A stretch of DNA of 64,000 bases from RYN-230 sp963851025 (GCA_963851025.1 CAWKOA010000007.1:62001-126000); one strand, 5' to 3'. Positions 41,529 through 49,986 are shown, numbered from the stretch's first letter. Made by a program: numbers and translations. The notes: generated by a model not told the origin, from the letters alone.

Positions 41529-42019
41529 CGGGCGGGCCCACGATCGAGCCCATGACCGCGGCGCACGCCGCCGCCGTGCTCGCGATCTACCAGGCCGGCA
41601 TCGACGAGGGGAACGCCACCTTCGAGACGCGCGCCCCCGCCTGGGACGACTTCTCCGCGGCCAAGCTGCCAGGCCACCGCTTCGTCGCCCGCGCCGGCGG
41701 TGACGTGGCCGGCTGGGTCGCGGTCTCCGCCGTGTCCGGCCGCTGTGCCTACGCCGGCGTGGTCGAGCACTCGGTCTACGTGCACCCGGGTGCCCGCGGC
41801 CTGGGCATCGGCCGCCTGCTCCTGGACACCCTGATCAGCTCCACGGAGGACGCCGGGATCTGGACCATCCAGAGCGGGATCTTCCCGGAGAACACCGCGA
41901 GCGCCGCGCTGCACCGGGCCGCCGGGTTCCGCACCGTGGGGACCCGCGAGCGCATCGGCCAGCATCACGGCCGCTGGCGTGACGTGGTGTTCATCGAACG
42001 CCGGAGCCGCCTCATCTGA
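41525..42019 (+). CDS. ArsN1-like GNAT N-acetyltransferase
   Basis: The 164-residue GNAT begins PTIEPMTAAHAAAVLAIYQA, followed by GIDEGNATFETRAPAWDDFS, the conserved head of phosphinothricin/arsinothricin acetyltransferases (PAT/ArsN1). The acetyl-CoA loop is HPGARGLGIGRLLLDTLI and the C-terminus holds SAALHRAAGFRTVGTRERIG. ArsN1 inactivates the arsenic-containing antibiotic arsinothricin by N-acetylation; PAT acts on phosphinothricin. Translation is coupled to the ArsR-type regulator upstream, and ArsI lies nearby, favouring the arsenic reading. Confidence 0.8.
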   Translation: MTGGPTIEPMTAAHAAAVLAIYQAGIDEGNATFETRAPAWDDFSAAKLPGHRFVARAGGDVAGWVAVSAVSGRCAYAGVVEHSVYVHPGARGLGIGRLLLDTLISSTEDAGIWTIQSGIFPENTASAALHRAAGFRTVGTRERIGQHHGRWRDVVFIERRSRLI

Positions 42020-42048
42020 CGAGGCACGGCCAGGGCCCGTGTCGCACC

Positions 42049-42408
42049 TCATGCGCCGGGTGCCGCCTCGGCCGCGGCGTCGGCGGGCCCGGATGGGGGC
42101 CCGGCCGCGCCGTCGGCGGCGGCCAGGATCGCGCCGAGCAAGCCCGGGAAGCGCTGTTCGAGCTCGGGGCGCAGCGAGACGAAGCACCGGGTGCCCTCGG
42201 GACGCGACCAGGCGACGCCCGCCTGCCGGAGGCGCTTCATGTGGTGGCTGAGCGTCGACTGGGATACATCAGCGGGAAAGTCGGCCTGCACGTGCTCGTT
42301 CCCGTCGCAGAGCACCCGGGCGACCTGCAGCCGGATCGGATCGGCCAGCGCGTACAGGACCCCGGCCAGGCTGATCTCCCCGGCCGCACAGTGGTCCAGC
42401 GATCGCAT
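42049..42408 (-). CDS. ArsR-type helix-turn-helix regulator
   Basis: ATG 42408 (RSLDHCAAGEISLAGVLYAL) is chosen; the upstream in-frame start at 42444 lies in the operator. The protein has ADPIRLQVARVLCDGNEHVQ and the recognition helix SQSTLSHHMKRLRQAGVAWS, then a C-terminal Ala/Gly/Pro-rich tail. The HHMKRLRxAG pattern is typical of ArsR/SmtB regulators. It is divergent from an SDR gene across a doubled palindrome and probably represses that gene and itself. Confidence 0.82.
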   Translation of the reverse strand: MRSLDHCAAGEISLAGVLYALADPIRLQVARVLCDGNEHVQADFPADVSQSTLSHHMKRLRQAGVAWSRPEGTRCFVSLRPELEQRFPGLLGAILAAADGAAGPPSGPADAAAEAAPGA

Positions 42409-42425
42409 CTCCCGAACGTACCGGC

Positions 42426-42456
42426 AATCATCGATGATTGACAATCATCGATGATT
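42426..42456. promoter_or_regulatory. Doubled perfect palindrome, likely ArsR operator
   Basis: AATCATCGATGATT occurs at 42426-42439 and again at 42443-42456, separated by GAC. Each is perfectly symmetric. The unit spacing of 17 bases would place two dimers side by side between the divergent regulator and SDR genes. Confidence 0.7.
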
Positions 42457-42473
42457 AGCTAGGCTCCGGGATC

Positions 42474-43262
42474 ATGAGCATTGAGACGGCTTCCGCAGGC
42501 GGGCTGAGCGGCGCCCGGGTCCTCGTAACCGGCGGTACCCGCGGCATCGGCGCGGCGACCGCACGGCGCCTGGCCGCAACGGGCGCCGAGGTGGTCGTGG
42601 CCGCGCGGACGCCGCCCGCCGCGCCGGGTCCGGGCCGGTTCGTGGCGGCGGATGTGGCCACCGCCAGCGGGGTGGCCGCACTCGCCGGGCAGGTACTCGG
42701 CCTGCTGGGCGGCATCGACGTGATCGTGTCGAACGCGGGTGGCCAGACTTACCGGCCCGACGGCGTGCTGTCGTTCAGCGACCAGGACTGGCAGCACGAC
42801 CTGGACCTCAACCTCCTGTCGGCGGTCCGGCTGGACCGCGCCCTGCTGCCGGCGATGATCGCCCAGGGGCGCGGCGGCGCGATCGTGCACGTGGGCTCCA
42901 ACGCCGCGCGTATCCCCCGGCCCGCGTCGCTGCCCTACACCGCGGCCAAGGCGGCTCTCACCGCCTACAGCAAGGGGCTGGCCAGGGAGGCGGGCCGCCA
43001 CGGCATCCGGGTCAACGTCGTCCTGCCGGGCCTGATCCGCACCGAGGCGCTGGACACCCGGCTGGCCTCGCTGGCCCAGGAGGCGGGCACCGGGCCGGAG
43101 GCGGTGCTGGGCCGGACCGTCGCGGCGATGGACATCCCGCTGGCCCGGGCCGGCACGGCCGACGAGGCCGCCCAGCTGATCGCGTTCCTGGCCTCACCGG
43201 CCGCCGCGTATCTCACCGGCAGCCAGTTCACCGTGGACGGCGGGGCCCTGCCCACCCTGTGA
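42474..43262 (+). CDS. Short-chain dehydrogenase/reductase (SDR)
   Basis: This 262-residue classical SDR has the cofactor motif VTGGTRGIG (18-26), VSNAGG near 88, a catalytic Ser in VHVGSNAAR near 142, and YTAAK (Tyr near 155, Lys near 159). It ends LTGSQFTVDGGALPTL, the usual C-terminus. Fixed roles: NAD(P)(H)-dependent oxidoreduction of a carbonyl or alcohol; substrate unknown. Its start lies 17 bases after the doubled palindrome, so the divergent regulator at 42049 probably controls it. Confidence 0.9.
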   Translation: MSIETASAGGLSGARVLVTGGTRGIGAATARRLAATGAEVVVAARTPPAAPGPGRFVAADVATASGVAALAGQVLGLLGGIDVIVSNAGGQTYRPDGVLSFSDQDWQHDLDLNLLSAVRLDRALLPAMIAQGRGGAIVHVGSNAARIPRPASLPYTAAKAALTAYSKGLAREAGRHGIRVNVVLPGLIRTEALDTRLASLAQEAGTGPEAVLGRTVAAMDIPLARAGTADEAAQLIAFLASPAAAYLTGSQFTVDGGALPTL

Positions 43263-43442
43263 AATCAGTTCAAAACCATCATTACTTCTTATTTTTGCTA
43301 AAACGGACCGGCGCCATCACTGGCGTCGGTGCAACCCTCCCTGAGCTGGGAATTCCTCACCGTCCCGGTGCCTGACCGGAGAACCCCGGGGCGCCCGGAG
43401 GCGCACTTACGGGCTGGTGAGGCCTATGTTCTACTGGGAAAT

Positions 43443-44408
43443 GTGGAGCACAAACAGCACGGGCTCACGGGCGCCAAGCCGGCCGGGCGGCACAGCGGCG
43501 GGCGGCGTGGCCGGAGGCGGCACAGCACCACGGGCGTGAAGCCGCTGACCGCCCAGCGGACCGAGGAGGTCCGCGACCGGGTCCGGCTGATGATCGCGAT
43601 CACCGCCCAGGCCGGTGCCTACCGCAAAGGCCTCCTGGCCGCGGCGGCGCAGCTCAGCCCGGAGGAAGCGGCGATCATCGCCGACCTGGAGCGGCACGGC
43701 CTGCAGGTCCCCCAGCTGCGCGACGTGCTCTGCGGCGGCCACGTCCTGGTCGATGACCCGCAGCTGTACGAGGACTGGCGGTTCACCAAGGTCAGCCACT
43801 TGCGCGTGTCCAGCCATCACAAGGACATCGACAAGGCGCGCTACCCCGACATCGGGATGCGGGGGCAGGTGGTCCGGGAGAAACTGCACGGCCGGACGGC
43901 CCAGGGCACCTGGGTCCAGCTGGAGAAGACGCCGGCCGCGTTCGGCCAGCGCAAGATGCCCAGCCTGACCGACCTGCGGCACCTCATGGACTATGTGGTG
44001 TACCGGGTGACCCGCAGCAACGTGGGCCCGTGGGGCCTGTCCCGGATCACCGAGCGGCGGCCGATGTACCTGTCTCCGGACCTGGCCCTGCCCACGTCGC
44101 TGGCCCCGCCGGTGGCGGAGTCGATGGCCCTGGCCCTGCGCCGGATCGAGCAGGACGACGACGTCACGGCGGCGTCGCAGGATCTCGCGGCCCGGTTCCC
44201 GCCGCCGGACCGGCCGGACCCGGCCAACGAGCTGGGCGAGGCCCTCCCGGGCCGGGCCGGGCGGGGCCTGTTCGGCAACTCCGACGTGTGGGTGACCGAG
44301 ACACCGTCCCGGACCGCGGCCGCGATCCTGAGCCAGGGCCGCGAGCCGCGGCCGCCGGGGACGCTCTGGGCGCAGGCCGGGGCAACAGCGGAATCGGGGG
44401 CGCCATGA
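43443..44408 (+). CDS. Unrecognised protein, first gene of a two-gene operon
   Basis: GTG 43443 (EHKQHGLTGAKPAGRHSGGR) is used; starts further up lack a ribosome site. The protein has a basic N-terminus (to about residue 35), a helical region (RTEEVRDRVRLMIAITAQAG) and a central charged block (HLRVSSHHKDIDKARYPDIG followed by MRGQVVREKLHGRTAQGTWV and QLEKTPAAFGQRKMP). LRHLMDYVVYRVTRSNVGPW follows. The His/Asp-rich centre looks like it could be an active site or a DNA/metal-binding surface, but I do not recognise a family. The stop overlaps the next ATG by four bases. Confidence 0.55.
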   Translation: MEHKQHGLTGAKPAGRHSGGRRGRRRHSTTGVKPLTAQRTEEVRDRVRLMIAITAQAGAYRKGLLAAAAQLSPEEAAIIADLERHGLQVPQLRDVLCGGHVLVDDPQLYEDWRFTKVSHLRVSSHHKDIDKARYPDIGMRGQVVREKLHGRTAQGTWVQLEKTPAAFGQRKMPSLTDLRHLMDYVVYRVTRSNVGPWGLSRITERRPMYLSPDLALPTSLAPPVAESMALALRRIEQDDDVTAASQDLAARFPPPDRPDPANELGEALPGRAGRGLFGNSDVWVTETPSRTAAAILSQGREPRPPGTLWAQAGATAESGAP

Positions 44409-45148
44409 GCGAGGCAGGCACCAAGGTCCCGGGCGAGGCATCGATCCCGGAGGGCCTGGTCACCTCCGTGGTCAACCTGGTCGGCACCGGGCCGGTGCTG
44501 CTCGGCGCGTACACCATCGCCGAGCTGACCGCGGTCAACGCGATCGTGGACTTCCTGGAGGCGCGGCCGTCGGACGAGGTGCTGGCCGAGGCGGTCCGCT
44601 CGCTGGCGGCCCGCCAGCTCCTCGTGGCCGGGCCGCCCGGGGAGCAGGTCCAGGTCCGCGGGGACCTGGGCATCGCGGTGGCGTTCCAGCAGCGGGCCCG
44701 CCTGGTCCTGGACGCCCGGGCCACCGGCACGGAGCCGGGCGAGCCGTGGCGGATCCTGCTGCTCCCCCAGCCGGAGCGGATCTGCCTGGTGGTCCGCATC
44801 GACGCGCTCGGCGTCCACGAGCTCGGGCTGTACACCTTCGACGAGGCCCTCGGCCTGCTCGAGGCCCTGCTGCCGCACGGGCCGCGGGCAGACGCCGGGG
44901 ACCGCCTGGCGGACGGTGACATCGACCGGGTGCTCGCCGCCTCGGAGCGGTCCGCGCTGGTCACCGTCACGCCCTACACCACGGAGGGATCGGCAGAGAT
45001 CGCGGGCGAGAGCACCGACCTGGTCCTCGCCCGCCACGACGGACGGCTGCACGTCTTCCACCGCGATCCTGACGACCACGGCGCGCTGGTGCCGGGCACC
45101 CCGCAGGGCAAGGACGTGCGCGGCACCCTGACTGACCTGCTGGCCTAA
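44405..45148 (+). CDS. Unrecognised protein, second gene of the operon
   Basis: The 247-residue protein begins SEAGTKVPGEASIPEGLVTS, has an alternating helix/strand pattern with IAELTAVNAIVDFLEARPSD and EVLAEAVRSLAARQLLVAGP, then a beta-rich half (PWRILLLPQPERICLVVRID, ALGVHELGLYTFDEALGLLE). It resembles neither an ESX chaperone nor a known enzyme convincingly. ATGA overlap with the upstream gene implies translational coupling and joint function. No signal peptide or membrane helix. Confidence 0.55.
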   Translation: MSEAGTKVPGEASIPEGLVTSVVNLVGTGPVLLGAYTIAELTAVNAIVDFLEARPSDEVLAEAVRSLAARQLLVAGPPGEQVQVRGDLGIAVAFQQRARLVLDARATGTEPGEPWRILLLPQPERICLVVRIDALGVHELGLYTFDEALGLLEALLPHGPRADAGDRLADGDIDRVLAASERSALVTVTPYTTEGSAEIAGESTDLVLARHDGRLHVFHRDPDDHGALVPGTPQGKDVRGTLTDLLA

Positions 45149-45152
45149 GGCG

Positions 45153-46001
45153 TCAGGCCAGGCCGGACCACAGGTAGCGGCAGGCGATGGCGACGACCAG
45201 GATCCCGACCAGCCGCCGGATCAGCATGTCGGGGAGCCGGGACTGGAGCCGGGCGCCGGCGTAGGACCCCATGAGGCCGCCGGCCCCGAGCGCGATGCCC
45301 GTGGGCCAGTCCGGCGCCACCGGCCCGCGGTGGTGCCAGGACAGCACGGTGAACGTCACGACGCCCGCGACCGAGGTGACGAACGTCGAGGCCAGGGCGG
45401 CGGGCGCCACCTCCGGCGGCCGCCGCCCCGTGCCGATCAGCACCGGGGCCAGGATCGAGCCGCCGCCGATACCGTAGATCCCGCCCACGCAGCCCACCGC
45501 CGCGGCCAGCAGGATCAGGACCGGGCCCGGGATCCGCACCGGCCGCCGGGGCCGGTGCCCGGGGTGCTCAGCCGGAGCGGGGCCCGCGGGCCCGTTCCCG
45601 CGGGCGGGACCGGGCGCGCCCGCGGGCCTGGTGAGGGCCAGCCACGACCCGAGCGGGAGCAGGACCGCGGCGACCACCAGGTCGAAGACCCGCGGGCTGG
45701 GCAGGAGCTCGACCCGGATGACGGACCCGGCGACCACGCCCGGCAGCGTCCCGGCGATGAGCAGCCCGGCCAGTGGCCCGCCGCCCTGCCCCTGCCGCCA
45801 GTAGCGGTACAGCGCCCCCGGGGTAGCCACCACGTTGTAGAGCAGGTTGGTCGGGGTGACGGCGGGGCTCGGCGTGCCCAGGACGCTGACCTGGAACGGC
45901 AGCAGCAGCACCGCGCCCGAGATGCCTGCGGGCGTCGCCAGCAGGGCGATGAGGAAGGCCGCGGCCAGCGCGACGGCCTCCGTCCAGCCGGTCCCGAGCA
46001 T
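45153..46001 (-). CDS. Sulfite exporter TauE/SafE family membrane protein
   Basis: A 282-residue protein with about eight membrane helices in two halves. The first half has PAGISGAVLLLPFQVSVLG and TPTNLLYNVVATPGALYRYW; the second has CVGGIYGIGGGSILAPVLIG, the duplicated glycine motif of TauE/SafE, followed by ALASTFVTSVAGVVTF. Family members move sulfur-containing anions or other organic anions. A central Gly/Pro/Arg-rich loop (about 126-160) is longer than usual. It is convergent with the operon at 43443. Confidence 0.85.
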   Translation of the reverse strand: MLGTGWTEAVALAAAFLIALLATPAGISGAVLLLPFQVSVLGTPSPAVTPTNLLYNVVATPGALYRYWRQGQGGGPLAGLLIAGTLPGVVAGSVIRVELLPSPRVFDLVVAAVLLPLGSWLALTRPAGAPGPARGNGPAGPAPAEHPGHRPRRPVRIPGPVLILLAAAVGCVGGIYGIGGGSILAPVLIGTGRRPPEVAPAALASTFVTSVAGVVTFTVLSWHHRGPVAPDWPTGIALGAGGLMGSYAGARLQSRLPDMLIRRLVGILVVAIACRYLWSGLA

Positions 46002-46260
46002 CCGGTCACGCTAACGGCGGCCGGGCCTGGGTCTCCGGGGTTGACCGGCTAATTGCGCCGGGCAACCAGCGGCGGCCAGTTGTGCAATGACCGGTTGGGC
46101 AGTGAACTGGTTGAGCGGGGGCCGGTTAATCTGCCGCGCGCCGCTCGTCAGAAACGTCAGACGCGGTGATAGTTCTATGACAGCGCGCGGGGCGGCCCAG
46201 GATCCCGGCCGGGGAAGACCGGCCGGTGACGGCGCCGGCGCAGGCATGAAGGGAGATCCA

Positions 46261-47376
46261 GTGAGCAGCGTGCGGGTACTGGTCGGGACCCGGAAGGGCG
46301 CCTTCGTCCTGACCTCAGACGGCAAGCGGCAGGACTGGACGGTCAGCGGGCCGCAGTTCCCGGGCTGGGAGATCTACCACGTCAAGGGCTCGCCCGCGGA
46401 CCCGGACCGGCTGTTCGCGTCCCAGTCCAGCGGGTGGTTCGGGCAGGTCATCCAGCGGTCCGACGACGGCGGCCAGACCTGGTCGCCGGCCGGCAGCGAA
46501 TTCAGTTACGACGGGCCCGCGGGCACGCACCAGTGGTACGACGGGACGCCGCACCCCTGGGAGTTCGCCCGGGTCTGGCACCTCGAGCCGTCGCTCGACG
46601 ACCCGGACACCGTCTACGCCGGGGTGGAAGACGCGGGCCTGTTCCGGTCCACCGACGGCGGCCAGGAGTGGCAGGAACTGCCCGGGCTGCGCGGCCACCG
46701 GACGGGGCCGTCCTGGCAGCCGGGGGCGGGCGGGATGTGCCTGCACACGATCATCCTCGACGGGTCGGCCCCGGGGCGGATGTTCGCGGCGATCTCGGCG
46801 GCGGGCGCGTTCCGGTCCGACGACGCGGGCCAGACCTGGCGGCCGGTGAACCACGGCCTGCGTTCCGAGGGCATCCCGGACCCGGACGCCGAGGTCGGGC
46901 ACTGCGTGCACCGGCTGGCCATGCACCCGGCGCGGCCGTCCGTGCTGTACATGCAGAAGCACTGGGACGTCATGCGCAGCGACGACGGCGGCGAGTCGTG
47001 GCACGAGGTCAGCGGCAACCTGCCCACCGACTTCGGCTTCCCCATCGACGTGCACGCGCACGAGCCCGACACCGTGTACGTGGTCCCCATCACCAGCGAC
47101 TCGCATCACTTCCCGCCCGAGGGCAAGCTGCGCGTGTACCGCAGCCGCACCGGCGGGGACGACTGGGAACCGCTGACCCGGGGGCTGCCGCAGGAGCACT
47201 GCTACGTGAACGTGCTGCGGGACGCCATGGCCGTGGACTCCCTCGACTCGTGCGGCGTGTACTTCGGCACGACCGGCGGGCAGGTGTACGCCTCGGCTGA
47301 CGCGGGCGACACCTGGGCGCCGATCGTCCGTGACCTTCCCGCCGTGCTCTCGGTGGAAGTGCAGACGCTGGCATGA
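46261..47376 (+). CDS. Beta-propeller (sialidase/BNR-repeat) protein
   Basis: GTG 46261 follows AAGGGAG by about seven bases; the longer frame to 46087 is not supported. The 371-residue protein is built of BNR/Asp-box repeats: SDDGGQTWSP, STDGGQEWQE, SDDAGQTWRP, SDDGGESWHE, RTGGDDWEP and SADAGDTWAP, forming a six- or seven-bladed propeller. No sialidase catalytic arginine triad is evident and no signal peptide is present, so it is probably not a true exo-sialidase. Its last codons overlap the MoaD-like gene (ATGA). Confidence 0.82.
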   Translation: MSSVRVLVGTRKGAFVLTSDGKRQDWTVSGPQFPGWEIYHVKGSPADPDRLFASQSSGWFGQVIQRSDDGGQTWSPAGSEFSYDGPAGTHQWYDGTPHPWEFARVWHLEPSLDDPDTVYAGVEDAGLFRSTDGGQEWQELPGLRGHRTGPSWQPGAGGMCLHTIILDGSAPGRMFAAISAAGAFRSDDAGQTWRPVNHGLRSEGIPDPDAEVGHCVHRLAMHPARPSVLYMQKHWDVMRSDDGGESWHEVSGNLPTDFGFPIDVHAHEPDTVYVVPITSDSHHFPPEGKLRVYRSRTGGDDWEPLTRGLPQEHCYVNVLRDAMAVDSLDSCGVYFGTTGGQVYASADAGDTWAPIVRDLPAVLSVEVQTLA

Positions 47377-47669
47377 TCCGCGTGGTGCTGCCCGCGCACC
47401 TGCGCACGCTGGCCCGCGTCGGCGGCGAGGTGGAACTCGACGTGGCGGCCCCGGTCACGCAGCGGTCCGTGCTCGATGCGCTGGAGGCCAGCTACCCGGT
47501 GCTGCGCGGCACCATCCGCGACCGTGAGCACGGGCGGCGCCGGGCGATGGTCCGGTTCTTCGCCTGCCAGGAGGACCTGTCCCACGAGGCGCCCGACGAC
47601 CCGCTGCCGGAAGCGGTCAGCACCGGGGCGGAGCCGTACCTGATCGTGGGGGCCATGGCCGGCGGCTGA
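47373..47669 (+). CDS. MoaD/ThiS-like ubiquitin-fold protein ending in Gly-Gly
   Basis: The 98-residue protein starts IRVVLPAHLRTLARVGGEVE and folds as a beta-grasp; SVLDALEASYPVLRGTIRD is the central helix. The C-terminus is AMAGG, the di-glycine tail that is adenylylated and thiocarboxylated in MoaD/ThiS sulfur carriers. No E1-like adenylyltransferase (MoeB/ThiF) or MoaE is nearby. Translational coupling to the propeller gene suggests a dedicated partner. Confidence 0.82.
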   Translation: MIRVVLPAHLRTLARVGGEVELDVAAPVTQRSVLDALEASYPVLRGTIRDREHGRRRAMVRFFACQEDLSHEAPDDPLPEAVSTGAEPYLIVGAMAGG

Positions 47670-47748
47670 GCCGGGACCGGCTACGCAGGACCAGGCCGTG
47701 ATCCGGCGTAAGACCGGCCGCACGGGGAAGCCCGCCGCGCGACGAGGC

Positions 47749-48242
47749 TCACTGGTCGGATAAGCCGGCCAGCTGCCTGCCCCTCGGGTCCGGCACCGTG
47801 CCCCGGCCACGGACCGGGAGGGCGCTGGATCCCTGACCCGGGACGGCGCCGCGTCCCTGGGTGCTGTGCCCCGGAGTGCCGTGTTCCTGAACGCCGTTTC
47901 CCTGAGCTGCCGTGTTCCCTGAGCGCTGTGTCCCTGCGCTACGAGCCCCGGAGCGAGGGGGCCCTGAGCCACGGGCCCCTGGAACGCGGACCCATGAGCC
48001 GCATGCCCGTTGCCGGAGAGCCCGTTAGCCCCGCGGCTATGGCCCCCGCCTACCCCCGTTGACCAGCGCGAAGTCCAGCGTTCCGTGCAGCGCCGGGTGT
48101 CCGCGCAGTACCAGCGCAGGTCCGCGCACGCCGGGCCGCCGTCAGCGACCATCTCGCGAGCCGGCAGCCTGGTCCCGCACAACCAGCAGGACTGCACGGC
48201 CGGATTCGCGAGGGAAACGATAGATCGATCTTCACCAGCCAT
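47749..48242 (-). CDS. Small zinc-finger-like protein with a repeat-rich tail, frameshifted
   Basis: ATG 48242 follows GGAGGGGG. The N-terminal 55 residues (AGEDRSIVSLANPAVQSCWL, then CGTRLPAREMVADGGPACAD and WYCADTRRCTERWTS) carry five cysteines in a zinc-ribbon-like spacing, as in an actinobacterial family I have seen without a known role. The rest is degenerate repeats (AHGSAFQGPVAQGPLAPGLV). In the annotated frame no stop occurs before 47202; shifting one base near 47800 gives the short end RQLAGLSDQ and a stop at 47749, which I prefer. Confidence 0.5.
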
Positions 48243-48701
48243 GTTCGGCCCCCCTCCGGGATCGATAGGCCGCTCTTCCCGGGATCTGGACCCGCAAACA
48301 GCCAGCCCGTGCCGCGGCCGACTCAACAACCGTTCACGAAGCATGGCACGCCCGGGACCCCCCGTCCACGCACTCTGCAGGATGTGGTCAGCCGAAATTA
48401 AGCCGAGGGCGGGTCAACTGCCGCACACCTCGCGCCGTCACGGGGGTCATGTTCAGCCTGGATCCCGGGTCGCCTGGCACCCGGAACCCCGGCAATTTAC
48501 CGTCCGGAACCGGTCCCAGCCGGGCGGCACGCCGGCCGGGGCGCTGCTATGCGTTCCTTAACCAGATCTTGGCTCGCGGGCCGCACTGCGGGCCGCCGTT
48601 ACGGGTAGTTGCGCGGCAAGCCCCGGCCGGGGCAGGGCCGCCTCCGCGCTAGCCAGTTCGGGGCTAGCCAGTCCGGGGCGGACCGGAAGGAGACCCGCGG
48701 A
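48243..48701. other. Divergent intergenic region
   Basis: About 460 bases between the zinc-finger-like gene (left) and the DedA gene (right). No gene is recognised. A 15-base direct repeat (CTAGCCAGTTCGGGG, CTAGCCAGTCCGGGG) lies at 48649-48678, just before the DedA ribosome site. Confidence 0.5.
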
Positions 48702-49433
48702 ATGCTGTCCCAGAGCGGCGTGCACCTGGTGGGCGCGCTCAACCCGCTGAGCTCGACGTCGGTGCTGGCCAGCCTCGGCGCGCTCGGCGTCTTCCTCGCG
48801 CTGTTCGCCGAGACCGGGCTGCTCATCGGCTTCTTCCTGCCCGGGGACTCACTGCTGTTCACCGCCGGGCTGCTGTGCACCACCACGGGCTCGCACTCGG
48901 TCCACCTGTCGCTGCCGCTGGTCATCCTGGCCGCGATCGGCGGCGCACTGCTCGGTGCGCAGACCGGGTACTACATCGGGCGCGGCGGGCGGCCCCTGCT
49001 CGGCCACAGCCGCAACCGGTTCCTGACCGAGGGCACCGAGCGCGCCGGGCACCTGCTGGAGCGCTACGGGTACGGCAAGGCCATCGTGCTGGCCCGGTTC
49101 ATCCCGGTGGTGCGGACCGTGCTCAACCCGATGGCCGGCGCGCTCGAGGTGCCGGTCCGGACGTTCACCCTGTGGCAGGTCGTCGGCGGCGTGATCTGGG
49201 CGGCCGGCGTCACCCTGGCCGGCTACGCCCTGGGCAGCACGATCCCGAGCATCGACACCTACCTGCTGCCGATCATCGCGGTGATCGTCATCGTCTCGCT
49301 CATCCCGATCGGCCTCGAGCTGGTCCGCGCCCGGCGGGCCGGCCGCACCCCGGACCCGGCCGCCGGCGAGGACGGGAACGGCACCCGGGTGAGCGACACG
49401 TCCCGCCCGCCGGCGGCTACGGACCGCTCCTGA
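48702..49433 (+). CDS. DedA family membrane protein
   Basis: ATG 48702 follows AAGGAGA by about nine bases. The 243-residue protein has the DedA signature FAETGLLIGFFLPGDSLLF near 32-50, GAQTGYYIGRGG near 88-100, the amphipathic loop with RFIPVVRTVLNPMAG near 134-148 and about five membrane helices. DedA proteins act in membrane lipid (undecaprenyl phosphate or phospholipid) movement and proton-dependent envelope homeostasis. Its 3' end overlaps the convergent gene by 17 bases. Confidence 0.88.
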   Translation: MLSQSGVHLVGALNPLSSTSVLASLGALGVFLALFAETGLLIGFFLPGDSLLFTAGLLCTTTGSHSVHLSLPLVILAAIGGALLGAQTGYYIGRGGRPLLGHSRNRFLTEGTERAGHLLERYGYGKAIVLARFIPVVRTVLNPMAGALEVPVRTFTLWQVVGGVIWAAGVTLAGYALGSTIPSIDTYLLPIIAVIVIVSLIPIGLELVRARRAGRTPDPAAGEDGNGTRVSDTSRPPAATDRS

Positions 49434-49848
49434 CCACCCGCAGCGAGGACCCGGCGCGGGGTACCGCCACCACATGGAACTCGTCCTCGTAGACCACCCG
49501 GCCCGGGGCGGGCGAGGCGACCTGCTGCCAGGCCACGGCGTGCGCGGACAAGATGGCCAGGTACCCGTCGACCCTGCGCAGCAGGGTGGTCGCGGTCGGC
49601 TTGAACCAGGAGGACGCCCCGGGGTTGAGCTGCCGGTCGTAGACGGACGGGTCAACCGTGCACGGGTCCGGGTAGGCCGCGTCGTACCAGGCGTTGTTCT
49701 CCCGGCGGAACGTCTCCTCGGCCGGGGTGAGCATCCCGTTCCGGCCGAGCACGTTGACCAGCCCGAAGATGCCGATGTGGACTCCGTCCTGGTTGGGGTA
49801 GCGGCTCCGGAAGCGCACGTACTCGATATCCGGCGAAGGCACGGTCAC
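49417..49848 (-). CDS. Conserved actinobacterial protein of unknown function
   Basis: GTG near 49848 (TVPSPDIEYVRFRSRYPNQD) gives about 143 residues. Conserved-looking blocks are GVHIGIFGLVNVLGRNGMLT, ENNAWYDAAYPDPCTVDPSV and TTLLRRVDGYLAILSAHAVA, with a final beta-hairpin. I recognise it as a recurrent hypothetical protein of actinomycetes but know no function. It converges on and slightly overlaps DedA. The start is uncertain by a few codons. Confidence 0.6.
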   Translation of the reverse strand: MTVPSPDIEYVRFRSRYPNQDGVHIGIFGLVNVLGRNGMLTPAEETFRRENNAWYDAAYPDPCTVDPSVYDRQLNPGASSWFKPTATTLLRRVDGYLAILSAHAVAWQQVASPAPGRVVYEDEFHVVAVPRAGSSLRVVRSGP

Positions 49849-49986
49849 ATGCTTCCCCGCCCGGGCCAGCGGGCCAAGCGCGCCACGCCATTTCCGTCTT
49901 CTCCCGATCCACGCTGGTCCCGCCAGCCCCAAAAGCCCCCACTCCGCTTCGTGATCAACCGATTCCGCCTAGCGTTGAGTCCTGCG

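Noticed and set aside
47202..48344. Reverse frame of 380 residues treated as one gene
   Set aside because: Its second half overlaps the MoaD-like gene and the propeller gene; only the first part looks coding.
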